The notes beneath the pieces were generated by a model. That model saw only the letters and a program-made list of their open reading frames with translations, did not search any database and was not told the DNA's origin. 23,302 nt of DNA from a virus, in the IMG/VR virus record IMGVR_UViG_3300044641_006060, positions 1-23,302 of that record, one strand, 5' to 3'. The position numbers were made by a program, and so were the translations under genes. Shown here one piece after another: positions 14,290 to 20,487 of the stretch (position 1 is the first letter of the stretch; each line of letters opens with the position of its first letter).

Positions 14290-14706
14290 ATGAAGAAGTT
14301 TAGAAAAAGTGCTGGTGTTATTCTTAAACATAATGATGAGGTTTTACTTTGTAAAAGAGGACCAAAAGAAACATTACCTAACATTTGGTCAATACCGGGT
14401 GGTGGTATAGAAAATGGTGAATCACCAGGACAAGCGGCAATAAGGGAATTCCATGAAGAAACCAATGTTGAGATTACTACCGATTTAGATCTTGTTGGGA
14501 TCATTGACAATTTCAACGACGACGGAACAAAAAGAGGGATGATGTTTGTTTTTCTTCAAAACATTGATGAAAAAAAAGAACCTGATTTGGAAAGTGCAAC
14601 TCACGGTCACGAACACACAAAATGTAAGTACTTTAAAAAAGAAGAAATTCCTAATCAGAAACAAAACGAACAACTTTTAGGAATTTTAAAAAAAGTTTTG
14701 AAGTAA
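14290..14706 (+). CDS. NUDIX hydrolase
   Basis: A 138-aa MutT-like protein. The Nudix box spans residues 38-60 (G-x5-E-x7-REFHEETNV), with the usual Gly near the end replaced by Asn59; all metal-binding glutamates (E53, E56, E57) are present. The N-terminal strand SAGVILKHNDEVLLCKRG is typical. It probably hydrolyses a nucleoside diphosphate derivative; the substrate (oxidised dNTP, NDP-sugar or other) cannot be told. It is divergent from DUF192 with an overlapping promoter and separate from the next gene, which has its own promoter. Confidence 0.9.
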   Translation: MKKFRKSAGVILKHNDEVLLCKRGPKETLPNIWSIPGGGIENGESPGQAAIREFHEETNVEITTDLDLVGIIDNFNDDGTKRGMMFVFLQNIDEKKEPDLESATHGHEHTKCKYFKKEEIPNQKQNEQLLGILKKVLK

Positions 14707-14710
14707 GTTT

Positions 14711-14738
14711 TTTTGAATCAAAAGTTTTAGTATATTTG
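14711..14738 (+). promoter_or_regulatory. Host-like promoter candidate (TATATTTG)
   Basis: TATATTTG at 14731-14738 fits TAnnTTTG and is also intermediate between the host box and the ATATTTAT octamer. The TTTTG at 14711-14715 is only 15 nt away, shorter than usual. Leader of 16 nt to ATG 14755. Confidence 0.45.
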
Positions 14739-14754
14739 TAGAAATAATTAAGAC

Positions 14755-15030
14755 ATGATAAAAAACACCGTAAACCATAACATTAATATTCTCAACGAAA
14801 AATTCGGTACAATCCTTTCTGAATCTTTTGTTGATCCTATTCAATTCAAAATCTTTTTGAAGATGGTTGACGGAGCTTTGAACCTTAAAGAAGATCTTTC
14901 ATTTTATGATGGTAATATGTTTTTGGTACACATTCCTCATAAAATATTGAAAGAGTCAATCATACTTACTAGTATGACTCCTATAAATATTGGAGAACAA
15001 GTTAGAAATAAATTAGAAACATTAGTGTAA
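14755..15030 (+). CDS. Hypothetical protein, 91 aa
   Basis: Starts MIKNTVNHNINILNEKFGTI, and a hydrophobic/charged pattern suggests a compact alpha/beta domain. A possible LNE site is present near residue 15, but the N-terminus does not follow the MKIII pattern. No family recognised. One base separates its stop from the lipoprotein start, so the two are co-transcribed from the promoter at 14731. Confidence 0.65.
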   Translation: MIKNTVNHNINILNEKFGTILSESFVDPIQFKIFLKMVDGALNLKEDLSFYDGNMFLVHIPHKILKESIILTSMTPINIGEQVRNKLETLV

Positions 15031-15031
15031 T

Positions 15032-15463
15032 ATGAGATATTTTATTTTATCAATTTTAGGTTTGGTTTTGTTATCCTGTAAGAAAGTTGAAATAAAACCT
15101 CAAGAACCTTTAGCACCACAACCAATAATAACTGACACGACTTTTGTTGACTCAACGGTTAGTTTAAAAAATACAACTTGGGTGATTACAAAAGTATTAA
15201 ACACTGACATGAATGAAGATTTTAGATCGGACACACTTGTCTTTATATCAAATAATGTTTATTCTTTTAACGGAGTTCAATCAACATACAATCTTTACCC
15301 TAACAACACAGGATTTACTTTAACTTTGAACAATACTGTTTGGGGACATATAAGTGGTAATGTTTTTGAATTTAATTTGACACAAGGCGTGATTGAAAAT
15401 AGTCAATTCAAGAACTACTTTACAGGTCAGAATGTTGTGAAGGTTTGGATGTATAAAGTGTAG
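15032..15463 (+). CDS. Predicted lipoprotein, 143 aa
   Basis: The N-terminus MRYFILSILGLVLLSCKK is a short type II signal peptide with lipobox LLSC, so Cys16 would be lipidated. After a Pro-rich linker (KPQEPLAPQPIITD) residues 45-143 look like a small beta-barrel (NTTWVITKVLNTD, DTLVFISNNVYSFNG, TLTLNNTVWGHISGNVFEF), similar in style to lipocalin-like domains of Bacteroidetes lipoproteins. It would sit at the host cell envelope. Known phage lipoproteins can block superinfection, an attractive but unproven role here. It is the second gene of a two-gene unit ending at the terminator at 15527. Confidence 0.75.
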   Translation: MRYFILSILGLVLLSCKKVEIKPQEPLAPQPIITDTTFVDSTVSLKNTTWVITKVLNTDMNEDFRSDTLVFISNNVYSFNGVQSTYNLYPNNTGFTLTLNNTVWGHISGNVFEFNLTQGVIENSQFKNYFTGQNVVKVWMYKV

Positions 15464-15466
15464 TTT

Positions 15467-15517
15467 CTTTGTTCTAATAAAAAACAAAGTGGTGGAGTTA
15501 AAAGACATTCCGATGTC
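15467..15517 (+). other. Two hairpins in the 3' untranslated region
   Basis: CTTTGTT (15467-15473) pairs with AACAAAG (15483-15489). GACAT/ATGTC (15504-15508, 15513-15517) closes a TCCG tetraloop. Together with the terminator hairpin downstream this makes three stems in about 90 nt of non-coding RNA. It may be only a 3' end structure. Confidence 0.4.
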
Positions 15518-15526
15518 GACCTCTTG

Positions 15527-15555
15527 AAAGGTGAGATTTATTCTCACCTTTTTTT
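15527..15555 (+). terminator. Rho-independent terminator
   Basis: AAAGGTGAG (15527-15535) pairs perfectly with CTCACCTTT (15543-15551) around ATTTATT, followed by further T residues to 15555. It ends the 14755-15463 unit. Confidence 0.88.
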
Positions 15556-15564
15556 GTTTTCGGT

Positions 15565-15572
15565 ATATTTAT
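15565..15572 (+). promoter_or_regulatory. ATATTTAT promoter-like octamer
   Basis: Exact octamer 16 nt before ATG 15589 and 9 nt after the terminator tract. It probably drives the three-gene unit 15589-17560. Confidence 0.6.
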
Positions 15573-15588
15573 AAAGAAAAAATAAGAT

Positions 15589-15855
15589 ATGAAAAAATTA
15601 ATCTTAAGTGAGAAACAATATAAAAAACTCCAAAATATTATTATTGAAAGAGAAATTTTAAATGAGCAATCAAAAAGTGAAGTTATGCAAATTCAACAAA
15701 GGTTAAAGGATTGTTTTAATGCGCAACTTGGTAAATCAGGGCCTAATAAGGATGGTGTTGATGGTGTTGCTGGAGACAGAACAAAAAATGCTATTGAAAC
15801 ATATACCGCATACCGTTTTGATACAATTAAATCTGATGAAGGATCACAATTGTAA
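15589..15855 (+). CDS. Tagged peptidoglycan-binding-like protein, 88 aa
   Basis: Begins MKKLILSEKQYKKLQNIIIE and reaches EILNEQ at residue 22-27. The first part matches the MKIIITEKQYNKL tag and ILNE is a possible cleavage site. The rest (MQIQQRLKDCFNAQ, then GPNKDGVDGVAGDRTKNAIE) resembles the PG_binding_1 fold, where the DGxxGxxTxxAI signature precedes the last helix. That domain binds peptidoglycan in many lysins and tail proteins. There is no catalytic domain in this short product. It may be a virion protein that contacts the cell wall. It is first of three co-transcribed genes. Confidence 0.65.
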   Translation: MKKLILSEKQYKKLQNIIIEREILNEQSKSEVMQIQQRLKDCFNAQLGKSGPNKDGVDGVAGDRTKNAIETYTAYRFDTIKSDEGSQL

Positions 15856-15866
15856 AAAATATAAAA

Positions 15867-16715
15867 ATGAGAAATAAATTAAATTTAAAAGAAGGAGAAG
15901 TCCAAAGAATCTTATCATTACATAAAAATGCTATATTAAAAGAGAGTGGTAAAAACATTTTGAATGAGGAAAGTACTTTTACTTTAAAATCAGATGTAAA
16001 ATTCAAACCTAGCGAAACGAATCCGTCTTCTAACAAAATAAGGTTATACCAAGGAACTAAGTTCAAAGTATCCACAAAAATTAAAAATTCATTAGTATCC
16101 ACAAGAAAAGTTCTTGCAAATTTTCCTTCTTATGCTTCTGGATACCTTTCTACAAGTTATGAAGATAATAGGGCTTTTGTTGTATATAACTGTAAAACAA
16201 AAAATATTTATTTAATTGGATCTACAAATGAAGGAGCTAAAGAAGACTATGACATTAACTCTAATAAAAAGGCTACTTGGAAAACTGGAGGAAGTATGCA
16301 ATCTTTAGATAAATTGTGTGAAGAATCGGTTGTTAAAAATCAAGAGGTTATCAAACCAGAACAGAAGAAACTAACAGATGATGAAAAAATTAAAAAGGCT
16401 AAAGCATGTGGACATAAAACTTGGGAAGATTATCAAGCATCAGGATGGAAATGTAAAAAAGAAAACCAAGGAGGAGAAACTGGAGATTTAAGAAATGGGA
16501 CTAGTAGTAACAGATACACATTCGATTTCGAAACAATTATGAAAGCCATTGACGATACAGGTAAATGCCCAAGAAGTGGAACAAGCGATCAAGCAGGTAC
16601 TTCAGGAACGAGTGGAGTACAAGGAACTCAAGGTACAAGTAATGTTGGGGCTCCTGTTGTAATACAAAAACCAACTGTAACAAAAGATGACTTCTATCAA
16701 TGGACAATGGATTAA
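15867..16715 (+). CDS. Tagged tandem-duplicate protein, copy A, 282 aa
   Basis: Starts MRNKLNLKEGEVQRILSLHK, followed by AILKESGKNILNEE with two [LI]xE-type sites, after which the mature part begins. Residues 37-160 form a beta-rich domain (FKPSETNPSSNKIRLYQGTK, AFVVYNCKTKNIYLIG). Residues 177-202 are a Cys-containing block (KACGHKTWEDYQASGWKCKK) also present in copy B. The C-terminus has TGKCPRSGTS, a GTSGTSG-type low-complexity repeat, and the end KDDFYQWTMD. No enzyme motif is seen. With the peptidoglycan-binding-like gene just upstream, a virion or cell-surface role is plausible. It is paralogous to the gene 12 nt downstream. Confidence 0.75.
   Translation: MRNKLNLKEGEVQRILSLHKNAILKESGKNILNEESTFTLKSDVKFKPSETNPSSNKIRLYQGTKFKVSTKIKNSLVSTRKVLANFPSYASGYLSTSYEDNRAFVVYNCKTKNIYLIGSTNEGAKEDYDINSNKKATWKTGGSMQSLDKLCEESVVKNQEVIKPEQKKLTDDEKIKKAKACGHKTWEDYQASGWKCKKENQGGETGDLRNGTSSNRYTFDFETIMKAIDDTGKCPRSGTSDQAGTSGTSGVQGTQGTSNVGAPVVIQKPTVTKDDFYQWTMD
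16395..16466 (+). repeat. 72-nt direct repeat, copy A (second copy 17237-17308)
   Basis: The segment encoding the ACGHKTW..DYQASGWKCKKEN block is nearly identical in the two neighbouring genes, differing at two positions by my count. Flanking coding regions differ strongly, which points to recombination or selective retention. Confidence 0.8.
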
Positions 16716-16725
16716 ATTTTAAAAA
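16548..16725 (+). repeat. 178-nt direct repeat, copy A (second copy 17384-17570)
   Basis: The 3' ends of both paralogous genes, from the TGKCPRSGTS region through the stop and into the noncoding ATTTTAAAAA, are almost identical. I count five substitutions and one 9-nt indel in the GTSGT repeat. Identity continues past the stop codon, indicating duplication or conversion at DNA level. Confidence 0.85.
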
Positions 16726-16726
16726 A

Positions 16727-17560
16727 ATGAGAAATAAATTAAATTTAAAAGAAGGGGAAGTCCAAAGAATATTGGGCTTACACAAACAAGCTATTTTAAA
16801 AGAAAATAATTATCAAGTATTGAATGAAGAACAAACATTTTCTCTAAAAGTTAATACAGATTTTAAACCATCAAGTAGTAATAGCGAGGATTACACTCTT
16901 AGACTTTATAGAGGTACAACATTTAAACCATCACCAAATATAAAAAATTCTTTAGTCACAGATAGACAAGTAAGAATTGATTATGTGTATGGTATGTTTA
17001 ATTCTACTGCTGGTGCTTCCGGACTTAATAATAAGGCTTTTGTGGTTTATAATTGTAAGACAAAAAGAATGTATACCGTCCAAAATACAAAAATAGATGA
17101 GTTTGATTATAAAAAAACAAATTGGACATATGATGCTAAGAATATGAGGTCCTTAGATAACTTGTGTTTAAATGCTGTTGAGACGGTAAAACCTGAGGTT
17201 GTGGTAAAACCTAAAACGGATGATGAAAAAAAAGAAAAGGCTAAAGCATGTGGACATAAAACTTGGAAAGATTATCAAGCATCTGGATGGAAATGTAAAA
17301 AAGAAAACAAAAAAAATACATTTCTTGCTGCCGGAACAAGTGGAACTAGATACTCATTTGATTTTGAGACAATAATGAAGGCAATTGACGATACAGGTAA
17401 ATGTCCAAGAAGTGGAACAAGCGATCAAGCAGGTACTTCAGTAACGAGTGGAGTACAAGGAACTAGTGGAACTCAAGGTACAAGTGGTGTTGGTGCTCCT
17501 GTTGTAATACAAAAACCAACTGTAACAAAAGATGACTTCTATCAATGGACAATGGATTAA
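16727..17560 (+). CDS. Tagged tandem-duplicate protein, copy B, 277 aa
   Basis: The frame is open from 16700, but ATG 16727 aligns exactly with the start of copy A. The product begins MRNKLNLKEGEVQRILGLHK and contains AILKE and VLNEE sites. The first 44 nt differ from copy A at one position. The central beta domain has diverged (DFKPSSSNSEDYTLRLYRGT; AFVVYNCKTKRMYTV). The Cys block and the GTSGT-rich C-terminus are nearly identical. A strong terminator follows. Function is unknown; divergent centres with conserved ends suggest exchangeable specificity modules. Confidence 0.75.
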   Translation: MRNKLNLKEGEVQRILGLHKQAILKENNYQVLNEEQTFSLKVNTDFKPSSSNSEDYTLRLYRGTTFKPSPNIKNSLVTDRQVRIDYVYGMFNSTAGASGLNNKAFVVYNCKTKRMYTVQNTKIDEFDYKKTNWTYDAKNMRSLDNLCLNAVETVKPEVVVKPKTDDEKKEKAKACGHKTWKDYQASGWKCKKENKKNTFLAAGTSGTRYSFDFETIMKAIDDTGKCPRSGTSDQAGTSVTSGVQGTSGTQGTSGVGAPVVIQKPTVTKDDFYQWTMD

Positions 17561-17565
17561 ATTTT

Positions 17566-17592
17566 AAAAAGGGAGTTTGACTCCCTTTTTTT
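17566..17592 (+). terminator. Rho-independent terminator
   Basis: GGGAGT (17571-17576) with ACTCCC (17580-17585), loop TTG, preceded by five A and followed by seven T. It closes the 15589-17560 unit. Confidence 0.88.
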
Positions 17593-17608
17593 ATGTTAAT
17601 TATTTTCT

Positions 17609-17616
17609 TATCTTTG
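17609..17616 (+). promoter_or_regulatory. Bacteroidetes -7 box TATCTTTG
   Basis: TATCTTTG ends 4 nt before ATG 17621, the same spacing as at 1895 and 22377. The expected -33 region is T-rich without a clear TTG. The transcript would be leaderless. Confidence 0.6.
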
Positions 17617-17620
17617 TGGT

Positions 17621-18040
17621 ATGGAAAAAGTATTATATATCGTCAGAGGAATACCAGGTAGTGGTAAATCAACAATGGCTAAAATGTTAGTGGGTGAAGA
17701 CTTTCTAGTTTGTGAGGCGGACAAATACTTTATAGATAAGGAAACAGGAGAATATAATTTTGATTTTACTAAAATCAAGGAAGCCCACAAATTCTGTCAA
17801 GATACAGTTGAGACATATATGAAGGACTCATTAGTCAATGACCAATTCTATAGAGAGATTGCAGTATCAAACACATTCACTCAAGAATGGGAGATGGAAC
17901 CTTACCTTGAATTAGCAAAGACATATGGGTACAAGACATTTTCAATCATCGTTGAAAACAGACACGGAGGAGTAAACCAACATTCAGTTCCTGATGAAGT
18001 ATTAACTAAAATGCGTGAGCGTTTTGAAATAAAATTATGA
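17621..18040 (+). CDS. AAA_33-type polynucleotide/nucleoside kinase-like ATPase
   Basis: A 139-aa P-loop protein. The Walker A motif GIPGSGKST is at residues 10-18, directly after the first beta strand (KVLYIVR). It continues with an acidic segment (DKYFIDKETGEYNF) and VSNTFTQEWEMEPYLELAKT. This is the pattern of the T4 Pnk/N4BP2-like kinase family that uses ATP to phosphorylate 5'-OH ends or small substrates. It overlaps the metallophosphoesterase gene by 4 nt (ATGA), so the kinase and phosphatase are made together. Nucleic-acid end repair is the likeliest theme. Substrate not determinable. Confidence 0.8.
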   Translation: MEKVLYIVRGIPGSGKSTMAKMLVGEDFLVCEADKYFIDKETGEYNFDFTKIKEAHKFCQDTVETYMKDSLVNDQFYREIAVSNTFTQEWEMEPYLELAKTYGYKTFSIIVENRHGGVNQHSVPDEVLTKMRERFEIKL

Positions 18041-18693
18041 TGAAATTTGATAAATTATTAACGAGTGGTACGGTTTGGATTACATCCGATACTCACTACC
18101 ATCACAAAAACATATGTCGAGGAGTTACTAATTGGAGAACTCAAGACGGTAAAATACCAACACACTCAACAAGGAATTTTCAAGACCTTGATGAAATGGA
18201 TTCTGTGATCGTAAATAATATAAACCAAAAAGTTGGACCAAATGATACTTTAATACATTTGGGTGATGCTGCTTTTGGTGGATTCGAAATGATTGGTCAG
18301 TTCTTAGATCGACTTGTTTGTAAAAACATTCATTTAGTTTTAGGTAACCATGATCAACACATTTTAAAAAATAGAGAGGATATCCAAGATAAGTTCTTAT
18401 CTGTACAACATTACCTTGAGACTAGAATCGATGATGTTGATTTTGTTTTATGTCACTACCCACTCCAAAGTTGGAACGGATTAAACAAAGGTGTGATCCA
18501 TCTTCACGGACATGTCCATTTATCTGCTCAAAATAAATGGGGTAACGGAAAACGATTGGATGTTGGTATGGATGGTAACAGTATGTATCCATACAAAATA
18601 ACTGAGATAGTTCACATGATGGATCGTCGTGAGATTGGGTCTGATTTGAGTAACGATCACCACCTTGATGATTTAGTTGGAGTTGTAGGATAA
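18037..18693 (+). CDS. Calcineurin-like metallophosphoesterase
   Basis: A 218-aa phosphoesterase with the complete metal-binding set: DTH at 18-20 (D18, H20), GD at 76-77, GNHD at 103-106, H140 in LCHYPL, and GHVH at 158-161. This is the short phage/bacterial form with SDTHYHHKNI at the start. The hydrolysed substrate may be a 3'-phosphate, a 2',3'-cyclic phosphate or a nucleotide. Its start overlaps the kinase stop, and a strong hairpin spans its own stop codon. Confidence 0.9.
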   Translation: MMKFDKLLTSGTVWITSDTHYHHKNICRGVTNWRTQDGKIPTHSTRNFQDLDEMDSVIVNNINQKVGPNDTLIHLGDAAFGGFEMIGQFLDRLVCKNIHLVLGNHDQHILKNREDIQDKFLSVQHYLETRIDDVDFVLCHYPLQSWNGLNKGVIHLHGHVHLSAQNKWGNGKRLDVGMDGNSMYPYKITEIVHMMDRREIGSDLSNDHHLDDLVGVVG

Positions 18694-18707
18694 ACTATAA
18701 CTCCAAC
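18676..18707 (+). terminator. Hairpin spanning the stop codon (terminator-like)
   Basis: A 13-bp stem (18676-18688 with 18695-18707) has one G-U wobble and loop GATAAA, which contains the TAA stop (18691-18693). There is no long T tract; the promoter octamer at 18708 follows at once. It could be a terminator or an RNA-end stabiliser. Confidence 0.6.
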
Positions 18708-18715
18708 ATATTTAT
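18708..18715 (+). promoter_or_regulatory. ATATTTAT promoter-like octamer
   Basis: Exact octamer 4 nt before ATG 18720, immediately after the hairpin of the upstream gene. Confidence 0.6.
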
Positions 18716-18719
18716 TGTT

Positions 18720-19970
18720 ATGAGAAATATTGTTATCACCGAAAATCAATTAAAATTAATTACAGAAGCTTTAGGGGTTCCTGAAAATATTTTGGACGCC
18801 GCCGACATGTTATACGATATTGTTGAAAAAGACATAAAATCAATAGATAGTGTCGAAGATGAATATGAATTTGATGGTGATATTGAATTTGAGTTAGGTG
18901 ATAAGAAAAAAGTCAAAATTGATTCATATGAACTTAAAGTTAATATTGAAGAAATTGAAGACCAAGAAGGTGTCTTAGATATTATTTCTATGGGAATGGG
19001 AGGTGGTTTTGGATTTAATAGAGATGTTTATATGAAAGAAACAGAACCTTCAACAACTTTGGAGCTCAGTATAACTTTTGCTGTTGGTGAAAATTGGAGA
19101 CCTGAACAACTGATTCAAAAAATGGAGGAGGAAAGAGATGAACATGTTTCATCTTTGGCTCATGAGATCAAACACAAATACGATAAGCAGTCAAAACAAT
19201 TTGGTTTAATAGGACCTGATGCTGACTATCAGGCGACACAAAGAAGAGGTAATCTTGGAATACCGGTAATTGATAGAGTGTTCTACAGATACATGTATTA
19301 CATTCATGCGATTGAAAATCTTGTTAGACCAACAGAGGTTGCTTACTCAATGAAAAGAAAAAATATTACAAAATCACAATTTAAAGAATTTTTAGAAAAT
19401 AATAGAGTTTATACAGAGTTGTTAGAAATTAAAAACTTTTCATTTGATGATTTTATTACACAGTTAAAAGAACAAGAAGAAAGATTAGACAAACTTATTG
19501 AACATGTTAATGAGGATCCATCAAACATGACTATTGATGAAAAAATAAACAGAGTGTTGGAAATTACTTATATTGATTTAGTAAACAACAGAATGGAATT
19601 GTTTACAATTATGACGGAGCATGCTATGGATGACTTTTTAAGATTTGGTTCGCAACTAGGGTTGTTGCCTAGTAATGCGGAAGAAAAAGTCAAACAACTT
19701 GAAAAGACAGACAAGATTAGAAATAAGTTTTTATCTCAAACAATTAAATATCAAAAAAACCCAACCAAGTTTTTTGAAAATGAATTTGAGAGATTTCAAT
19801 ATGTTGCAAACAAAATGTTAAAGAAAATATCTAAACTATATGCTATGGCTAAAGATGACGAACAAGTTAGTGAATCAATTCTAAATTGGGATCTACACCA
19901 ACAAATCATGGAAAAAAAATACGGTAAAAGAAAAATTGAAACAAAATACAAAAATTGGAATCTTAAATAA
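18720..19970 (+). CDS. Tagged putative zinc metalloprotease (HExxH), 416 aa
   Basis: Begins MRNIVITENQLKLITE|ALGVPE. The tag matches MKIIITEKQ and ends in a clean ITE site followed by Ala, as in T4 internal proteins. Residues 35-80 are acidic. At residues 146-153 is LAHEIKHKYD, an HExxH zinc-binding motif (H148, E149, H152) after a hydrophobic helix, as in gluzincin/metzincin-type proteases. The third ligand is not obvious. The C-terminal half is helical (NMTIDEKINRVLEITYIDLV, KIRNKFLSQTIKYQKN). It has no signal peptide. Together this suggests a protease packaged in the head and delivered with DNA, but proteolysis is unproven; a structural HExxH match by chance is possible. Confidence 0.7.
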   Translation: MRNIVITENQLKLITEALGVPENILDAADMLYDIVEKDIKSIDSVEDEYEFDGDIEFELGDKKKVKIDSYELKVNIEEIEDQEGVLDIISMGMGGGFGFNRDVYMKETEPSTTLELSITFAVGENWRPEQLIQKMEEERDEHVSSLAHEIKHKYDKQSKQFGLIGPDADYQATQRRGNLGIPVIDRVFYRYMYYIHAIENLVRPTEVAYSMKRKNITKSQFKEFLENNRVYTELLEIKNFSFDDFITQLKEQEERLDKLIEHVNEDPSNMTIDEKINRVLEITYIDLVNNRMELFTIMTEHAMDDFLRFGSQLGLLPSNAEEKVKQLEKTDKIRNKFLSQTIKYQKNPTKFFENEFERFQYVANKMLKKISKLYAMAKDDEQVSESILNWDLHQQIMEKKYGKRKIETKYKNWNLK

Positions 19971-20328
19971 ACTATTGGTTTTTATACCTTTAATATTATT
20001 ATCGTTTATTTTAACAACCCCCGAATACAGAGGAACCGCATCTTATTATGGCCAACATTTGACAGGAAGATTAACATCCTCAGGAGAAAGATTTTATGCC
20101 GATAGTTTAACCGCAGCCCACAAGTATCTCAAGTTCGGAACAATTTTAAAAGTTACTAACACAATTAATGACTCAGTTTGTTATGTTAAGGTGAATGATA
20201 GATTACCAAAAAGTTCTAAGTTTATTATTGATCTAAGTTACGGAACGGCAAAAAAATTAAATTTTCTTAAAAGAGGAGTGATACCTGTAATTTTAATTCC
20301 TGTTGATACCGTAAAAATTGTTAAATAA
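19936..20328 (+). CDS. RlpA-like secreted double-psi beta-barrel protein
   Basis: The start is TTG at 19936, overlapping the previous gene by 35 nt. No in-frame ATG lies closer, and this start gives a proper signal: basic N-region (MKQNTKIGILNK), hydrophobic LLVFIPLILLSFIL, cleavage near TTPEYRG. The mature part matches RlpA: GTASYYGQHLTGRLTSSGE, TAAHKYLKFGTILKVTN, VKVNDRLP, FIIDLSYGTAKKL. The usual NDRGP has Leu for Gly. RlpA proteins cut naked glycan strands or bind septal peptidoglycan. In a phage it may act as a lytic or wall-remodelling enzyme. A later TTG (19975) is the alternative start. Confidence 0.75.
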   Translation: MKQNTKIGILNKLLVFIPLILLSFILTTPEYRGTASYYGQHLTGRLTSSGERFYADSLTAAHKYLKFGTILKVTNTINDSVCYVKVNDRLPKSSKFIIDLSYGTAKKLNFLKRGVIPVILIPVDTVKIVK

Positions 20329-20487
20329 TAATCTAAAGTTATAGTTTGCTCAATATATGGGGTCTATTAACAACTAATCTCAATTATATTAGTATTTATT
20401 TGTGAACTCAACCTGCCCGTGGAATATGGGGGTTTCCTAAAAAGATTCTTCAAGAGAGTAAATAATTTTATTTTATTTATTTTTACT

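Noticed and set aside
14256-14516. Minus-strand frame antisense to the NUDIX gene
   Set aside because: Opposes a gene with a complete Nudix box and shows no domain; shadow frame. The same applies to the minus frames at 2860, 4791, 10890 and 15827.
16600-16660. Short GTSGT-type repeats as a CRISPR or VNTR
   Set aside because: They are in-frame low-complexity coding repeats without spacers; no CRISPR array found anywhere in the window.
20419-20487. GTG start giving 23 extra residues on the secreted protein
   Set aside because: ATG 20488 begins a textbook signal peptide; the extension would bury it.
20329-20487. Structured RNA or tRNA in the 159-nt gap
   Set aside because: AT-rich with only weak local pairing (GGAA/TTCC), no cloverleaf and no strong hairpin; only near-octamers (GTATTTAT, TTATTTAT) are visible.
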